Shown here: in pieces, positions 38,219 to 47,350 of the stretch | How the letters are laid out: every line of letters begins with the position of its first letter | Numbering within the stretch: the first letter of the stretch is position 1 | DNA from: Streptomyces lateritius | GTDB taxonomy: Bacteria > Actinomycetota > Actinomycetes > Streptomycetales > Streptomycetaceae | Assembly (NCBI RefSeq): GCF_014649715.1 | Contig: NZ_BMTO01000002.1 | Location: 419,054-483,053 of the forward strand | Length of the DNA: 64,000 nt | Direction of reading: 5' to 3' | Program-made: the position numbers and the translations under genes | Notes under the pieces: model-generated | Database searches by the model: none | Told to the model about the DNA's origin: nothing | Seen by the model: only the letters and a program-made list of their open reading frames with translations

Positions 38219-39010
38219 GTGAGCAAGCAGACGCGACTGACGGCGGGCGACGCCGAGTTGACCATCAACCCCGACAACGGCTGCCGGATCGAGAGCCTGC
38301 GCATCGGCTCCACCGAGCTGCTGCGCGAGGGCGAGCGGTACGGGTGCTTCCCGATGGTGCCCTGGTGCGGGCGCATCGCGAACGGCCGCTTCCAGAACGG
38401 CGCGACCGGCCACCAGCTGCCGCTCAACTCGCCTCCGCACGCCATCCACGGAACCGGCCGCGACACCGTGTGGCGGACCGTCCGCGCCGACGCGCGAGAG
38501 GCCGCCTTCACCTACGACCTCGCGCCGCCCTGGCCGTACACCGGCCGGGTCACGCAGACCTTCGCCCTCACCGAGGACTCGCTCACCCTCCAGCTGGGTG
38601 TCGAGGCCGCGTCCGACTCCTTCCCGGCGCAGGCCGGCTGGCACCCCTGGTTCCGGCGGAACCTGGGCGACGGCGGCAAGGACGTCCACCTCGACTTCAC
38701 CGCCGACTGGCAGGAGGAGCGCGGCGCCGACCACCTCCCCACCGGTCGCCGGATCGGCCCCACCCCCGGCCCGTGGGACGACTGCTTCGGCATGCCCGAC
38801 GGTGTCGACGTCACCCTCACCTGGCCGGAGCAGCTGGAGCTGAAGGTCACCAGCCGCGCCCCCTGGGTGGTGATCTACGACGAGCAGGAGGAGGCCGTCT
38901 GCGTGGAGCCGCAGTCCGGCCCGCCGAACGGCCTCAACACCGCGCCGCGCTATGTGACGCCGATCGACCCTCTGGAGATCTCGGCGACCTTCGCGTGGCG
39001 CAGGCTCTGA
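38219..39010 (+). CDS. Aldose 1-epimerase family protein
   Basis: A 263-residue galactose-mutarotase-like enzyme that interconverts sugar anomers. Motifs: LTINPDNGCRIESLRIG, FPMVPWCGRIANGRF (Arg of the active site), HAIHGTGRDTVW (catalytic His), QAGWHPWFRRNL (second His), and CVEPQSGPPNGLN (catalytic Glu). The GTG start lies 21 bases after the CoxG-like gene. It is followed by pyrE and may share the transcript. Confidence 0.85.
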   Translation: MSKQTRLTAGDAELTINPDNGCRIESLRIGSTELLREGERYGCFPMVPWCGRIANGRFQNGATGHQLPLNSPPHAIHGTGRDTVWRTVRADAREAAFTYDLAPPWPYTGRVTQTFALTEDSLTLQLGVEAASDSFPAQAGWHPWFRRNLGDGGKDVHLDFTADWQEERGADHLPTGRRIGPTPGPWDDCFGMPDGVDVTLTWPEQLELKVTSRAPWVVIYDEQEEAVCVEPQSGPPNGLNTAPRYVTPIDPLEISATFAWRRL

Positions 39011-39034
39011 GCACCCGGCTTTAAGCTCGTGTCC

Positions 39035-39583
39035 ATGACTGACGTACGCGCTGACCTGCTCCAGCAGATCAAGGACAAGGCCGTGGTGCACGGCAAGGTG
39101 ACCCTCTCCTCGGGTCTGGAGGCCGACTACTACGTCGACCTGCGCCGGATCACGCTGGACGGCGCCGCCGCGCCCCTGGTCGGCCGGGTCATGCTCGACC
39201 TCACCGCCGACCTGGAGTTCGACGCGGTGGGCGGTCTGACGCTCGGCGCCGACCCGGTCGCGACCGCCATGCTGCACGCCTCCGCCGCCGAGGGCCGGCG
39301 CCTGGACGCCTTCGTCGTCCGCAAGGCCGCCAAGGCGCACGGCATGCAGCGTCAGGTCGAGGGCCCGGACATCAAGGGCCGCCGCGTCCTGATCGTCGAG
39401 GACACCTCGACCACCGGCGGTTCGCCGCTGACCGCCGTCGAGGCGGCGCGGGCGGCCGGTGCCGAGGTCGTCGCTGTCGCCACGATCGTGGACCGGGCCA
39501 CGGGCGCGGGCGAGAAGATCAGCACCACGGCGGGCGTGCCGTACCTCTACGCGTACGCGCTGGACGAGCTGGGCCTGGCCTGA
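39035..39583 (+). CDS. pyrE: Orotate phosphoribosyltransferase
   Basis: Adds ribose-5-phosphate from PRPP to orotate in pyrimidine synthesis. It has 182 residues, the normal length. The PRPP motif is RRVLIVEDTSTTGGSPLTAV; other blocks are GKVTLSSGLEADYYVDLR (the usual LxSGxxSxxYxD) and GLTLGADPVATAM, then FVVRKAAKAHGMQRQVEGP. The ATG is preferred over a GTG six bases upstream. The transcript is likely to end at the palindrome at 39674. Confidence 0.95.
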   Translation: MTDVRADLLQQIKDKAVVHGKVTLSSGLEADYYVDLRRITLDGAAAPLVGRVMLDLTADLEFDAVGGLTLGADPVATAMLHASAAEGRRLDAFVVRKAAKAHGMQRQVEGPDIKGRRVLIVEDTSTTGGSPLTAVEAARAAGAEVVAVATIVDRATGAGEKISTTAGVPYLYAYALDELGLA

Positions 39584-39673
39584 CGTCCGCCCGTGCGGGA
39601 GGCCGACCGACGCGAAGTCGTGACTTAGCTCCCGGCTCGCCCCAGGACCGGCTCTGACCTGCGGATTTGGCGA

Positions 39674-39707
39674 GGGGCGGAGTGTTTCACGTGAAACGCT
39701 CCGCCCC
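39674..39707. other. parS-like centromere site inside a long palindrome
   Basis: TGTTTCACGTGAAACG at 39683-39698 matches the ParB site parS (TGTTTCACGTGAAACA) at 15 of 16 positions, with the 14-bp core GTTTCACGTGAAAC exact. It is nested in a longer inverted repeat with arms GGGGCGGAG (39674-39682) and 39699-39707. ParB is expected to bind here for chromosome segregation. As RNA the palindrome could also end pyrE transcription. Confidence 0.85.
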
Positions 39708-39821
39708 TTCCTCCTGGTGTCCTGAGGAGAGTCTGGAAAGATGGGCCCCGACGATGACGTCGCCCCAGGTCAGGGTTCAAGCAACGCCACGCACACACCG
39801 CACATCACAAGGAGCGGACGA

Positions 39822-40844
39822 ATGCCCATCGCAACCCCCGAGGTCTACAACGAGATGCTCGACCGGGCGAAGGCAGGCAAGTTCGCCTACCCGGCCATCA
39901 ACGTGACCTCGTCCCAGACCCTGCACGCTGCGCTGCGCGGCTTCGCGGAGGCCGAGAGCGACGGCATCATCCAGATTTCGACCGGGGGCGCCGAGTTCCT
40001 GGGCGGCCAGTACAGCAAGGACATGGTCACCGGCGCCGTCGCCCTGGCCGAGTTCGCGCACATCGTCGCCGCCAAGTACGACATCACGGTCGCCCTGCAC
40101 ACCGACCACTGCCCGAAGGACAAGCTGGACGGCTACGTCCGCCCGCTGCTCGACATCTCCGCCGAGCGCGTCAAGGCCGGTCAGAACCCGCTGTTCCAGT
40201 CCCACATGTGGGACGGCTCCGCCGAGACCCTCGCCGACAACCTGGCCATCGGCCAGGAGCTGCTGGCCAAGGCCGTCGCCGCCAAGATCATCCTTGAGGT
40301 CGAGATCACCCCGACCGGTGGCGAGGAGGACGGCGTCACCCACGAGATCAACGACGAGCTCTACACGACCGTCGACGACGCGATCCGTACGGCCGAGGCC
40401 CTGGGTCTGGGCGAGAAGGGCCGCTACCTGCTGGCCGCCTCCTTCGGCAACGTGCACGGCGTCTACAAGCCGGGCAACGTCGTGCTCCGTCCCGAGCTGC
40501 TCAAGGACCTGCAGGCCGGCGTCGCCGAGAAGTTCGGCAAGGCCTCCCCGTTCGACTTCGTCTTCCACGGCGGCTCCGGCTCCACGGCCGAGGAGATCGC
40601 CACCGCACTGGAGAACGGCGTCGTGAAGATGAACCTGGACACCGACACCCAGTACGCCTTCACGCGTCCGGTGGCCGACCACATGTTCAAGAACTACGAC
40701 GGCGTCCTGAAGGTCGACGGCGAGGTCGGCAAGAAGTCGACCTACGACCCGCGCACCTGGGGCAAGCTGGCCGAGGCGGGCATGGCCACGCGCGTGGCCG
40801 AGGCGTGCGCCGCGCTGCGCTCGACCGGCACGAAGCTGAAGTAA
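39822..40844 (+). CDS. fba: Fructose-bisphosphate aldolase, class II
   Basis: The zinc-dependent aldolase of glycolysis and gluconeogenesis, 340 residues. Metal and active-site motifs: TVALHTDHCPKDKLDGY (catalytic Asp and first zinc His), ILEVEITPTGGEEDG, FGNVHGVYKPGNVVLRPELL (zinc His) and FVFHGGSGSTAEEI (zinc His and phosphate loop), then VKMNLDTDTQYAF. AAGGAG lies 10 bases upstream of the ATG. It has its own promoter region after the parS palindrome and ends at a strong terminator. Confidence 0.97.
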   Translation: MPIATPEVYNEMLDRAKAGKFAYPAINVTSSQTLHAALRGFAEAESDGIIQISTGGAEFLGGQYSKDMVTGAVALAEFAHIVAAKYDITVALHTDHCPKDKLDGYVRPLLDISAERVKAGQNPLFQSHMWDGSAETLADNLAIGQELLAKAVAAKIILEVEITPTGGEEDGVTHEINDELYTTVDDAIRTAEALGLGEKGRYLLAASFGNVHGVYKPGNVVLRPELLKDLQAGVAEKFGKASPFDFVFHGGSGSTAEEIATALENGVVKMNLDTDTQYAFTRPVADHMFKNYDGVLKVDGEVGKKSTYDPRTWGKLAEAGMATRVAEACAALRSTGTKLK

Positions 40845-40856
40845 GCGGAATGTGAG

Positions 40857-40893
40857 CGAGGGGCCCGGCACCACTTCGGTGCCGGGCCCCTCG
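40857..40893 (+). terminator. Terminator of fba
   Basis: A perfect 16-bp stem CGAGGGGCCCGGCACC (40857-40872) with 40878-40893, loop ACTTC, 12 bases after the fba stop. Confidence 0.9.
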
Positions 40894-41053
40894 TGCGTCC
40901 TGGCCGCCTCCGCGCGGGGACGCACCCCCGGCGTACGACCCCGCTTCCGCCACGCGGTCGCCGGCTTGATGCGCCCGGGCGGCCGGCCTCGCAAGCCCCC
41001 GCCTGCCTCCGGGTGCCGCTGCGGGTGTGCGCCGGGAGCGGTCCGCGGGGACG

Positions 41054-42562
41054 ATGGCAGGCATGGACATCAGGCTCGCCTCGGCGACGGGGCGGTGGAT
41101 CGTGTTCACCACCGTCCTGGGTTCCGGGATGGCGCTGCTGGACTCCACCGTCGTCAATGTCGCCCTGCCCCACATCGGCGAGGATCTCGGCGCCGACCTG
41201 GCCGACCTCCAGTGGACCGTCAACGCCTACATGCTCACGCTCGCCGGTCTCATCCTGCTCGGCGGGGCGCTCGGGGACCGCTACGGGCGGCGGCGGGTGT
41301 TCCTGGTCGGGGTGGTCTGGTTCGCCGTCGCGTCGCTGCTGTGCGGCCTCGCGCCGAACGCCGGCGTCCTCATCGCCGCCCGCGCCCTCCAGGGCATCGG
41401 CGGGGCGTTGCTCACTCCCGGGTCGCTCGCGCTGATCCAGGCGAGTTTCCATCCGGACGACCGGGCCAGAGCCGTCGGGCTGTGGTCCGGGTTCGGCGGG
41501 GTCGGGGCGGCGATCGGGCCGTTCGTCGGCGGCTGGCTGGTCGACGGGCCCGGCTGGCGCTGGGTGTTCTGGTTGAACGTGCCGCTGGCCCTGCTCTGCC
41601 TGCCGGTGGCGCTGCGGCACGTCCCGGAGTCGCGGGACGAGGCCGCCCACGGCCGCTTCGACGTCCTCGGGGCCGTCCTCGGTGCGGCGGGGCTCGGCCT
41701 CGTCACCTACGCGCTGATCGGTGAGGCGTGGTGGGCGGGAGGGCTGGGGATCGCGACCGGCGTATGGTTCGTCGCCGTGGAGCGCCGCCGGCGTGCGAGC
41801 GCGATGGTGCCGCCTGCGATCTTCGCGTCCCGGCTGTTCACGGCGGTCAACCTCGTCACCCTCTGCGTGTACGCGGCGTTCAGCGGCTTCTTCTTCCTCG
41901 CCGCCCTCCAGCTCCAGGTGGTCTCCGGCTATTCGGCGCTCGGCGCCGGGACGGCGCTGTTGCCGACGACGGTGCTGATGCTGCTGCTCTCGGCGCGGGC
42001 AGGGGAGCTGGGGGAGCGGATCGGGCCGAGGATCCCGCTGACCGTGGGGCCGCTGCTGTGCGCCGCGGGGATGCTGCTGATGCTGCGGGCGGGGGAGAAC
42101 GCCTCGTACGTACGGGATGTGCTGCCGGCGCTGCTCGTGCTGGGTCTGGGGATGACCGCTCTGGTGGCGCCGCTGACCGCGACCGTCCTGTCGTCGGTGG
42201 ACGTGGCCAGGGCCGGACTGGCCAGCGGGATCAACAACGCGGCCGCCCGGGCGGCCGGGCTCCTCGCGGTGGCGGCGCTGCCGTTGCTGGCGGGGATGGG
42301 CCCGGAGTCGTACCGGTCGGCGGCCGAGTTCGGCGAGACGTTCCGGCGGGCGATGCCGATGTGCGCGGGCCTGCTGGTGGCGGGGGCGGTCCTCGCCTGG
42401 GCGACGGTCCGGACGCCGGCCGCGGCGGCGGCCTGCCACCCGGAGTGCCGGGTGCACTGCGGGGTGACGTCGCCCCCGTTGGACCCCGGTGAGCGGGAGG
42501 GGTCCGGCGACCGGCCCGACCAGCCCGATCGCAGCCACCCGTCCGACCCGGGCGATCGGTGA
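41054..42562 (+). CDS. MFS drug transporter, DHA2 (14-helix) family
   Basis: A 502-residue proton-driven exporter. Family signatures: LLDSTVVNVALPHIGEDLGA (motif D1), GALGDRYGRRRVFLVGVVWF (motif A), ALQGIGGALLTPGSLALI and GPFVGGWLVDGPGWRWVFWLNVP (motif C). About 14 hydrophobic segments end near residue 460; the last 40 residues are Pro/Asp-rich and disordered. Substrates are unknown, commonly antibiotics or dyes. Two ATG codons (41054 and 41063) are both usable. No regulator adjoins it. Confidence 0.85.
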   Translation: MAGMDIRLASATGRWIVFTTVLGSGMALLDSTVVNVALPHIGEDLGADLADLQWTVNAYMLTLAGLILLGGALGDRYGRRRVFLVGVVWFAVASLLCGLAPNAGVLIAARALQGIGGALLTPGSLALIQASFHPDDRARAVGLWSGFGGVGAAIGPFVGGWLVDGPGWRWVFWLNVPLALLCLPVALRHVPESRDEAAHGRFDVLGAVLGAAGLGLVTYALIGEAWWAGGLGIATGVWFVAVERRRRASAMVPPAIFASRLFTAVNLVTLCVYAAFSGFFFLAALQLQVVSGYSALGAGTALLPTTVLMLLLSARAGELGERIGPRIPLTVGPLLCAAGMLLMLRAGENASYVRDVLPALLVLGLGMTALVAPLTATVLSSVDVARAGLASGINNAAARAAGLLAVAALPLLAGMGPESYRSAAEFGETFRRAMPMCAGLLVAGAVLAWATVRTPAAAAACHPECRVHCGVTSPPLDPGEREGSGDRPDQPDRSHPSDPGDR

Positions 42563-42587
42563 GACGCCGCTGAGGCAGACTGGCCCC

Positions 42588-43001
42588 ATGGCCATCCACG
42601 AGAACCTTCTGGGGGGACCGCCCCCCACCCATCTGCCCGACGATCCGGAGCCGCGCGAGCTGCTCGCGAACGGCACGCCGCCGGCGGAGGTCGCCGCGAA
42701 GTACCCGACCTCGTCGCTGGCCTGGGCCCAGCTCGCCGACGAGGCGTACGAAGGCGGCCGGGTCATCGAGTCGTACGCCTACGCCCGTACCGGCTACCAC
42801 CGTGGCCTGGACGCGCTGCGCCGCAGCGGCTGGAAGGGCCACGGCCCGGTGCCGTGGGAGCACGAGCCGAACCGGGGCTTCCTGCGGGCGCTGCACGCGC
42901 TGGCGCGGGCGGCGGGGGAGATCGGCGAGAAGGACGAGTACGAGCGCTGCTCGACGTTCCTGCGCGACTCCTCCGAGACGGCCGCGGAGACGCTGGGCTG
43001 A
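42588..43001 (+). CDS. DUF3151 family protein
   Basis: A 137-residue soluble protein: MAIHENLLGGPPPTHLPDDP, then VAAKYPTSSLAWAQLADEAY, ESYAYARTGYHRGLDALRRS and PNRGFLRALHALARAAGEIG. DUF3151 is an actinobacterial family with a TPR-like helical look and unknown role, found near fba/purA-type core genes in many Streptomyces. The start is placed where similarity begins. Confidence 0.8.
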   Translation: MAIHENLLGGPPPTHLPDDPEPRELLANGTPPAEVAAKYPTSSLAWAQLADEAYEGGRVIESYAYARTGYHRGLDALRRSGWKGHGPVPWEHEPNRGFLRALHALARAAGEIGEKDEYERCSTFLRDSSETAAETLG

Positions 43002-43099
43002 CGTCCGGCCCGAAGCCACGGCCCGGCCCGCTCGCGACGCACGGTCGTAACGCACGGCGCGGCCCGGTCGCGCCGCACAATCCGGCACACGCCTGACGC

Positions 43100-43150
43100 A
43101 CCGGTTTCCGCCTCCGGGGGCACCTCCCCCGCCCGGGGGTGGAAACCGGT
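43100..43150 (+). terminator. Hairpin after the DUF3151 gene
   Basis: ACCGGTTTCC (43100-43109) pairs with GGAAACCGGT (43141-43150); the interior has further GGGGG/CCCCC pairing. Confidence 0.6.
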
Positions 43151-43284
43151 CATAGTTCGACAGGCGTTCGAGGGCGTTCGAAGCTGCGGTTACGATCCTT
43201 CGGACCGTTCGTAGTACCGAAGCCGCTGGCACAGAGGCCCCACCCTCTTCCCCCACACCGGCCGACGTAGGGGAGAAGTCTGTC

Positions 43285-44169
43285 TTGGGCAAGCGTGCCG
43301 CCGCACCCACGGGACGGGGCCGACCGCGGAGCCGTCGGCGCGGAAGGGGCCGGTCCCGACGGCGTCCCGTGGCCCGTCTCGTGCTCCCGACGCTCGCACT
43401 GGTCGCGCTCTCCCTCGGCGGCGGTGCCGCGCTCGCCCACTTCAACGGCGGCGGGGACGCCGGTTCCGCCCAGGCGGCCGCCCCCACCGCCGATCCGACC
43501 ACCGCGCCCCCCAGTCCCAGGGCGACGACGCCGAAGCCGACCCCGAAGCCCCCGCAGCCGAAACCGAAGCCGAAGCCGCCCGCTCCGAAGCGGACGACCG
43601 TCCCCGCCTCCGGTGCCGGGACCTTCACCACGGCCCAGGCCTCCGGCGACGCCGTCGGCACCGGCGGTTCCCTGCGCCGCTACCGCGTCCAGGTCGAGGA
43701 CGGCATCGACCTCTCCGCCCGCCAGGCCGCGGCGGAGATCCAGCAGATCCTGGCCCACCCTCAGGGCTGGGCCGCCCACGGCCGCGGCCGCTTCCAGCTC
43801 GTCTCGGAGGACGCCGACTTCGTCATCCGTATCGCGACCCCCGCCACCGCCGACAGGCTCTGCCTCGCCAACGGCCTCAACACCCGCGGCGAGCTGAACT
43901 GCGAGACCACCTCTGGCGTCGTGGTGAACCTCAAGCGGTGGATGCTCGGCTCCCCGACCTTCGCCGGAACCCCCGCGGAGTACCGGCACCTGATCATCAA
44001 CCACGAGGTGGGCCATGAGATCGGCATCCGGCAGCACATGGGCTGCTCCGGCCCGGGCCGGCTCGCGCCCGTGATGATGCAGCAGATCAAGGGGCTCAAC
44101 GGTTGTCGTTCGAACGCGTATCCGTATGACGAAGACGGTAGCTACATCAGCGGTCCGATCGTGTCATGA
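43285..44169 (+). CDS. DUF3152 protein, membrane-anchored metalloprotease-like
   Basis: A 294-residue protein starting at TTG with GGGGAGAAG upstream. A very basic N-terminus precedes one membrane helix (ARLVLPTLALVALSLGGGAAL), then a Pro/Lys-rich linker (TPKPTPKPPQPKPKPKPPAP) and an external DUF3152 domain from about residue 110. The domain contains LIINHEVGHEIGIRQHMGC, an HExxH-like zinc site (HEVGHEIGIRQH, metzincin spacing). I infer a wall-associated zinc peptidase; no activity is known to me. A hairpin follows. Confidence 0.8.
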   Translation: MGKRAAAPTGRGRPRSRRRGRGRSRRRPVARLVLPTLALVALSLGGGAALAHFNGGGDAGSAQAAAPTADPTTAPPSPRATTPKPTPKPPQPKPKPKPPAPKRTTVPASGAGTFTTAQASGDAVGTGGSLRRYRVQVEDGIDLSARQAAAEIQQILAHPQGWAAHGRGRFQLVSEDADFVIRIATPATADRLCLANGLNTRGELNCETTSGVVVNLKRWMLGSPTFAGTPAEYRHLIINHEVGHEIGIRQHMGCSGPGRLAPVMMQQIKGLNGCRSNAYPYDEDGSYISGPIVS

Positions 44170-44176
44170 TGCGGTT

Positions 44177-44200
44177 GGGCCGTGCGACGAAGCACGGCCC
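44177..44200 (+). terminator. Hairpin after the DUF3152 gene
   Basis: A 9-bp perfect stem GGGCCGTGC (44177-44185) with 44192-44200, eight bases after the stop. Confidence 0.65.
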
Positions 44201-44273
44201 GAGGGGACCGGGGCTCCACTGCCACACGGAAGGAGCGGACCGCTACCCGGTAGTACGTATCGAGGAGACAGAA

Positions 44274-45122
44274 ATGTCCACCTTCCCCGATGCCTCCGGA
44301 GCCGGTTCGGTCGATGACCCGAACCTCGACTTCGCAGGCACGACGCCGTACGAGGACTATGTACAGGCGGACGTTCTCACCCACCTCCAGCACCTGCGCT
44401 CCGACGATCCGGGCGAGATGGTCTTCCTGGTCACCACCCAGGTCATGGAGCTGTGGTTCACCGTCATCGTGCACGAGTGGGAGACCGCGAGCCGCGCGCT
44501 GCGCGAGGACCGCGTCCCCGTCGCGATGGACGCGCTCAAGCGCTCCGTGCGCGAGCTGGAGGCCCTGAACCACTCCTGGCGGCCGCTCGCCCAGCTCACC
44601 CCCGCGCAGTTCAACGCCTACCGCGGCGCCCTCGGCGAGGGTTCCGGCTTCCAGTCGGCGATGTACCGGCGGATGGAGTTCCTGCTCGGCGAGAAGTCCG
44701 CGTCGATGCTGGTGCCGCACCGCGGCGCCCCCCGCGTCCACGCTGAGCTGGAGAAGGCGCTCCAGGAGCCGAGCCTGTACGACGAGGTGCTGCGGTTCCT
44801 CGCCCGGCGCGGGCTGCCCGTGCCGGCCGCCGTGCTCGGCCGGGACCTGGCGAAGCGGTACGAGCCCTCGCCCGAGATCGAGGAGATCTGGGCCGGGATC
44901 TACGCGGAGCCCGACCAGAACGGCGAACTCGTCCGCCTGGGCGAGGCGTTGAGCGACGTCGCCGAGCTGGTCTGGCGCTGGCGCAACGACCACCTGGTCG
45001 CCACCCGGCGGGCCATGGGCTCCAAGACGGGCACCGGCGGATCGGCGGGCGTCGCCTGGCTGGAGAAGCGGGCGCAGAAGAACGTGTTCCCCGAGCTGTG
45101 GACGGCGCGCAGCCATGTCTGA
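44274..45122 (+). CDS. kynA: Tryptophan 2,3-dioxygenase
   Basis: The heme enzyme that opens the indole ring of tryptophan to N-formylkynurenine. It has 282 residues. Family blocks: LDFAGTTPYEDYVQADVLTHL, MVFLVTTQVMELWFTVIVHE (heme-pocket region), ALNHSWRPLAQLTPAQFNAYRGALGEGSGFQS and RWRNDHLVATRRAMGSKTGTGGS with the conserved heme-ligand His region. CGAGGAGACAGAA precedes the ATG. It overlaps kynU by eight bases. Confidence 0.95.
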   Translation: MSTFPDASGAGSVDDPNLDFAGTTPYEDYVQADVLTHLQHLRSDDPGEMVFLVTTQVMELWFTVIVHEWETASRALREDRVPVAMDALKRSVRELEALNHSWRPLAQLTPAQFNAYRGALGEGSGFQSAMYRRMEFLLGEKSASMLVPHRGAPRVHAELEKALQEPSLYDEVLRFLARRGLPVPAAVLGRDLAKRYEPSPEIEEIWAGIYAEPDQNGELVRLGEALSDVAELVWRWRNDHLVATRRAMGSKTGTGGSAGVAWLEKRAQKNVFPELWTARSHV

Positions 45123-46317
45123 GACCTTGCGCGAGAAGGCGCTGCGCCTGGACGGCGAGGACGGACTGGGCAAGCTGCGCGAGAAGTTCGCTCTCGACGA
45201 GGTGACCTACCTCGACGGGAACTCGCTCGGGGCCCTGCCCGCGCACGTCCCCGCCCGGATGGCCGACGTCCTCACCCGTGAGTGGGGCGAGCTGCGCATC
45301 CGCTCCTGGGACGAGAGCGGCTGGTGGACCGCGCCCGAGCGGATCGGCGACCGGATAGCCCCGATCCTCGGCGCCGCCCCGGGCCAGGTCGTGGTCTCCG
45401 ACTCGACCAGCGTGAACGTCTTCAAGGCCGTCGTCGGCGCCGCCCGCCTGGCGGGTGACGACCGGGACGAGATCCTCGTCGACGCGACGACCTTTCCCAC
45501 GGACGGGTACATCGCCCAGTCCGCGGCCCGGATGACCGGACGCCGGATCGTGCCGGTCGCCCCCGCCGACATGCCGTCGGCCGCGGGGCCCCGCACGGCC
45601 GCCGCGCTGGTCAACCACGTCGACTACCGCACCGGACGGCTGCACGACCTGCGCGGCATCACGGCCGCCCTCCACGAGGCGGGCGCGCTCGCCGTCTGGG
45701 ACCTGTGCCACAGCGCGGGCGCGCTGCCGGTCGGTCTGGACGCGCACGGCGTCGACCTGGCGGTCGGCTGCACCTACAAGTACCTGAACGGCGGCCCCGG
45801 TTCGCCCGCGTACCTGTACGTCGCCGAGCGCCACCAGGCGGCCTTCGACTCCCCGCTGCCCGGCTGGAACTCGCACAGTGACCCCTTCGGGATGACCCCC
45901 GGGTACGAGGCGGCGGCGGGCGCGCTCCGCGGCCGCGTCGGCACCCCGGACATCCTCTCCATGCTGGCGCTCGAATCGGCGCTGGACGTGTGGGACGGGG
46001 TGGACGTCGAGGACGTGCGGGCCAAGTCCCTCGCGCTGACGGACTTCTTCCTGGAGTGCGTACGGGAGTACGTGCCGGCGGGCCGGGTCGAGTCCCTCAC
46101 GCCGGGCGCGCACGCCGAGCGCGGCAGCCAGGTAGCCCTGCGCTGCGCCGAGGCGCCCGCCGTCATGGCCGAGTCGATCCGGCGCGGAGTGGTGGGTGAC
46201 CTGCGCCGCCCGGACGTGCTGCGGTTCGGCTTCACCCCGCTGTACGTCGGCTTCGCCGACACGGAGCGCGCCGCGCGTGTGCTGGCGGAGGTCCTGGCGG
46301 AGGTTCCCGCCGGCTGA
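45115..46317 (+). CDS. kynU: Kynureninase
   Basis: A PLP enzyme that splits kynurenine into anthranilate and alanine. It has 400 residues. Motifs: VTYLDGNSLGALPAHVPARM, VVVSDSTSVNVFKAVVGAAR, VDYRTGRLHDLRGITAALHE, and the PLP lysine in AVGCTYKYLNGGPGSPAYLYV. RFGFTPLYVGFADTERAARVL closes the domain. It overlaps kynA, so the pair is co-translated. Anthranilate made here can feed catabolism or, in Streptomyces, secondary metabolites. Confidence 0.95.
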   Translation: MSETLREKALRLDGEDGLGKLREKFALDEVTYLDGNSLGALPAHVPARMADVLTREWGELRIRSWDESGWWTAPERIGDRIAPILGAAPGQVVVSDSTSVNVFKAVVGAARLAGDDRDEILVDATTFPTDGYIAQSAARMTGRRIVPVAPADMPSAAGPRTAAALVNHVDYRTGRLHDLRGITAALHEAGALAVWDLCHSAGALPVGLDAHGVDLAVGCTYKYLNGGPGSPAYLYVAERHQAAFDSPLPGWNSHSDPFGMTPGYEAAAGALRGRVGTPDILSMLALESALDVWDGVDVEDVRAKSLALTDFFLECVREYVPAGRVESLTPGAHAERGSQVALRCAEAPAVMAESIRRGVVGDLRRPDVLRFGFTPLYVGFADTERAARVLAEVLAEVPAG

Positions 46318-46420
46318 GGCCGCGCGGTCGGATGATCGCTTGATCTGTGGGGGCGTCGGTGCTGATACGGTCCCCGCAGGTCAGGCCAATTCGGCCCCGT
46401 CCCCAGGAGGTTGGAACAGC

Positions 46421-47290
46421 ATGCCGGACCCCGCCGCGCGCGACGCCGCCGAAGAAGCATCGGCCTTCTCGCACCCGGCCGTCGCCCCGGACGCGTCCGC
46501 CGCGTACGGAGAACACCCCGACCAGGTCGTCGACTTCTACGCCCCACGAGACGGCCGGCAGCGGGCCCCGCTCGTCGTCGCCCTGCACGGCGGCGCGTGG
46601 CGGGCACCGTACGACCGTCGGCATCTGACCCCTTTCGTGGACTTTCTCGCCCGCCGGGGGTTCGCCGTCGCCAACGTCGAGTACCGGCGCGGCGGTTCGC
46701 TTCCCCGGCAGGGCGCGACCGGCCCGGTCGCCGGGCGGTGGCCCGAGACCTTCGACGACGTGGCCGCGGCGCTGGACGCCGTACCGCGGCTGTTGGCCGA
46801 GCATCTGCCGCAGGCCGACCCGCGCCGGATCGTGCTCACCGGCCACTCCGCGGGCGGTCACCTCGCCCTGTGGGCCGCCGCCCGTCATGTCCTGCCGCCC
46901 GACGCGCCGTGGCGGCTGCCCGCCGCGCCCGCGCTGCGCGGCGTGGTCGCGCTGGCTCCGATCGCCCACTTCGGCCGGGCCGTCGAGCTGGGGGTGTGCG
47001 GCGGTGCGGTCACCGAACTCCTCGGTGGTGAAGGGGAGTTCGACGTAAGGGCCCGGCATGCCGACCCCGCCCTGCTGCTGCCCACCGGGATCGCGACCGC
47101 CGTCGTCCAGGGCCGGGACGACGTCGTCGTCCCGCAGGCCGTCGCCGACGCGTACGTGGAGGCGGCGGCGAAGGCGGGCGAGACGGTCGGCCTCACGCTC
47201 CTGCCGGACGTGGGCCACTTCCCGCTGATCGATCCGGCGGCGGACGCCTGCGCGGTGGTGGCGGAGGAGATCGCGCAACTCGCCTTCTGA
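46421..47290 (+). CDS. Alpha/beta hydrolase, probable kynurenine formamidase
   Basis: A 289-residue hydrolase of the hormone-sensitive-lipase/BD-FAE type: HGGAWRAPYDRRHL (oxyanion HGG), IVLTGHSAGGHLALWAA with the catalytic Ser, ATAVVQGRDDVVVP with Asp, and LPDVGHFPLIDP with His. Eukaryotic-type arylformamidases share this fold and motif set, and the gene lies 103 bases after kynU with AGGAGG upstream. Kynurenine formamidase is the one step between KynA and KynU, so I infer this role; a bacterial KynB-type cyclase family enzyme is not seen here. The exact substrate is unproven. Confidence 0.7.
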   Translation: MPDPAARDAAEEASAFSHPAVAPDASAAYGEHPDQVVDFYAPRDGRQRAPLVVALHGGAWRAPYDRRHLTPFVDFLARRGFAVANVEYRRGGSLPRQGATGPVAGRWPETFDDVAAALDAVPRLLAEHLPQADPRRIVLTGHSAGGHLALWAAARHVLPPDAPWRLPAAPALRGVVALAPIAHFGRAVELGVCGGAVTELLGGEGEFDVRARHADPALLLPTGIATAVVQGRDDVVVPQAVADAYVEAAAKAGETVGLTLLPDVGHFPLIDPAADACAVVAEEIAQLAF

Positions 47291-47350
47291 CCGTGGGAGT
47301 CCGTAGGCTTGCGGACGGAAGCTGACCGCAAGCCCTCCTACCTTCTGAGC

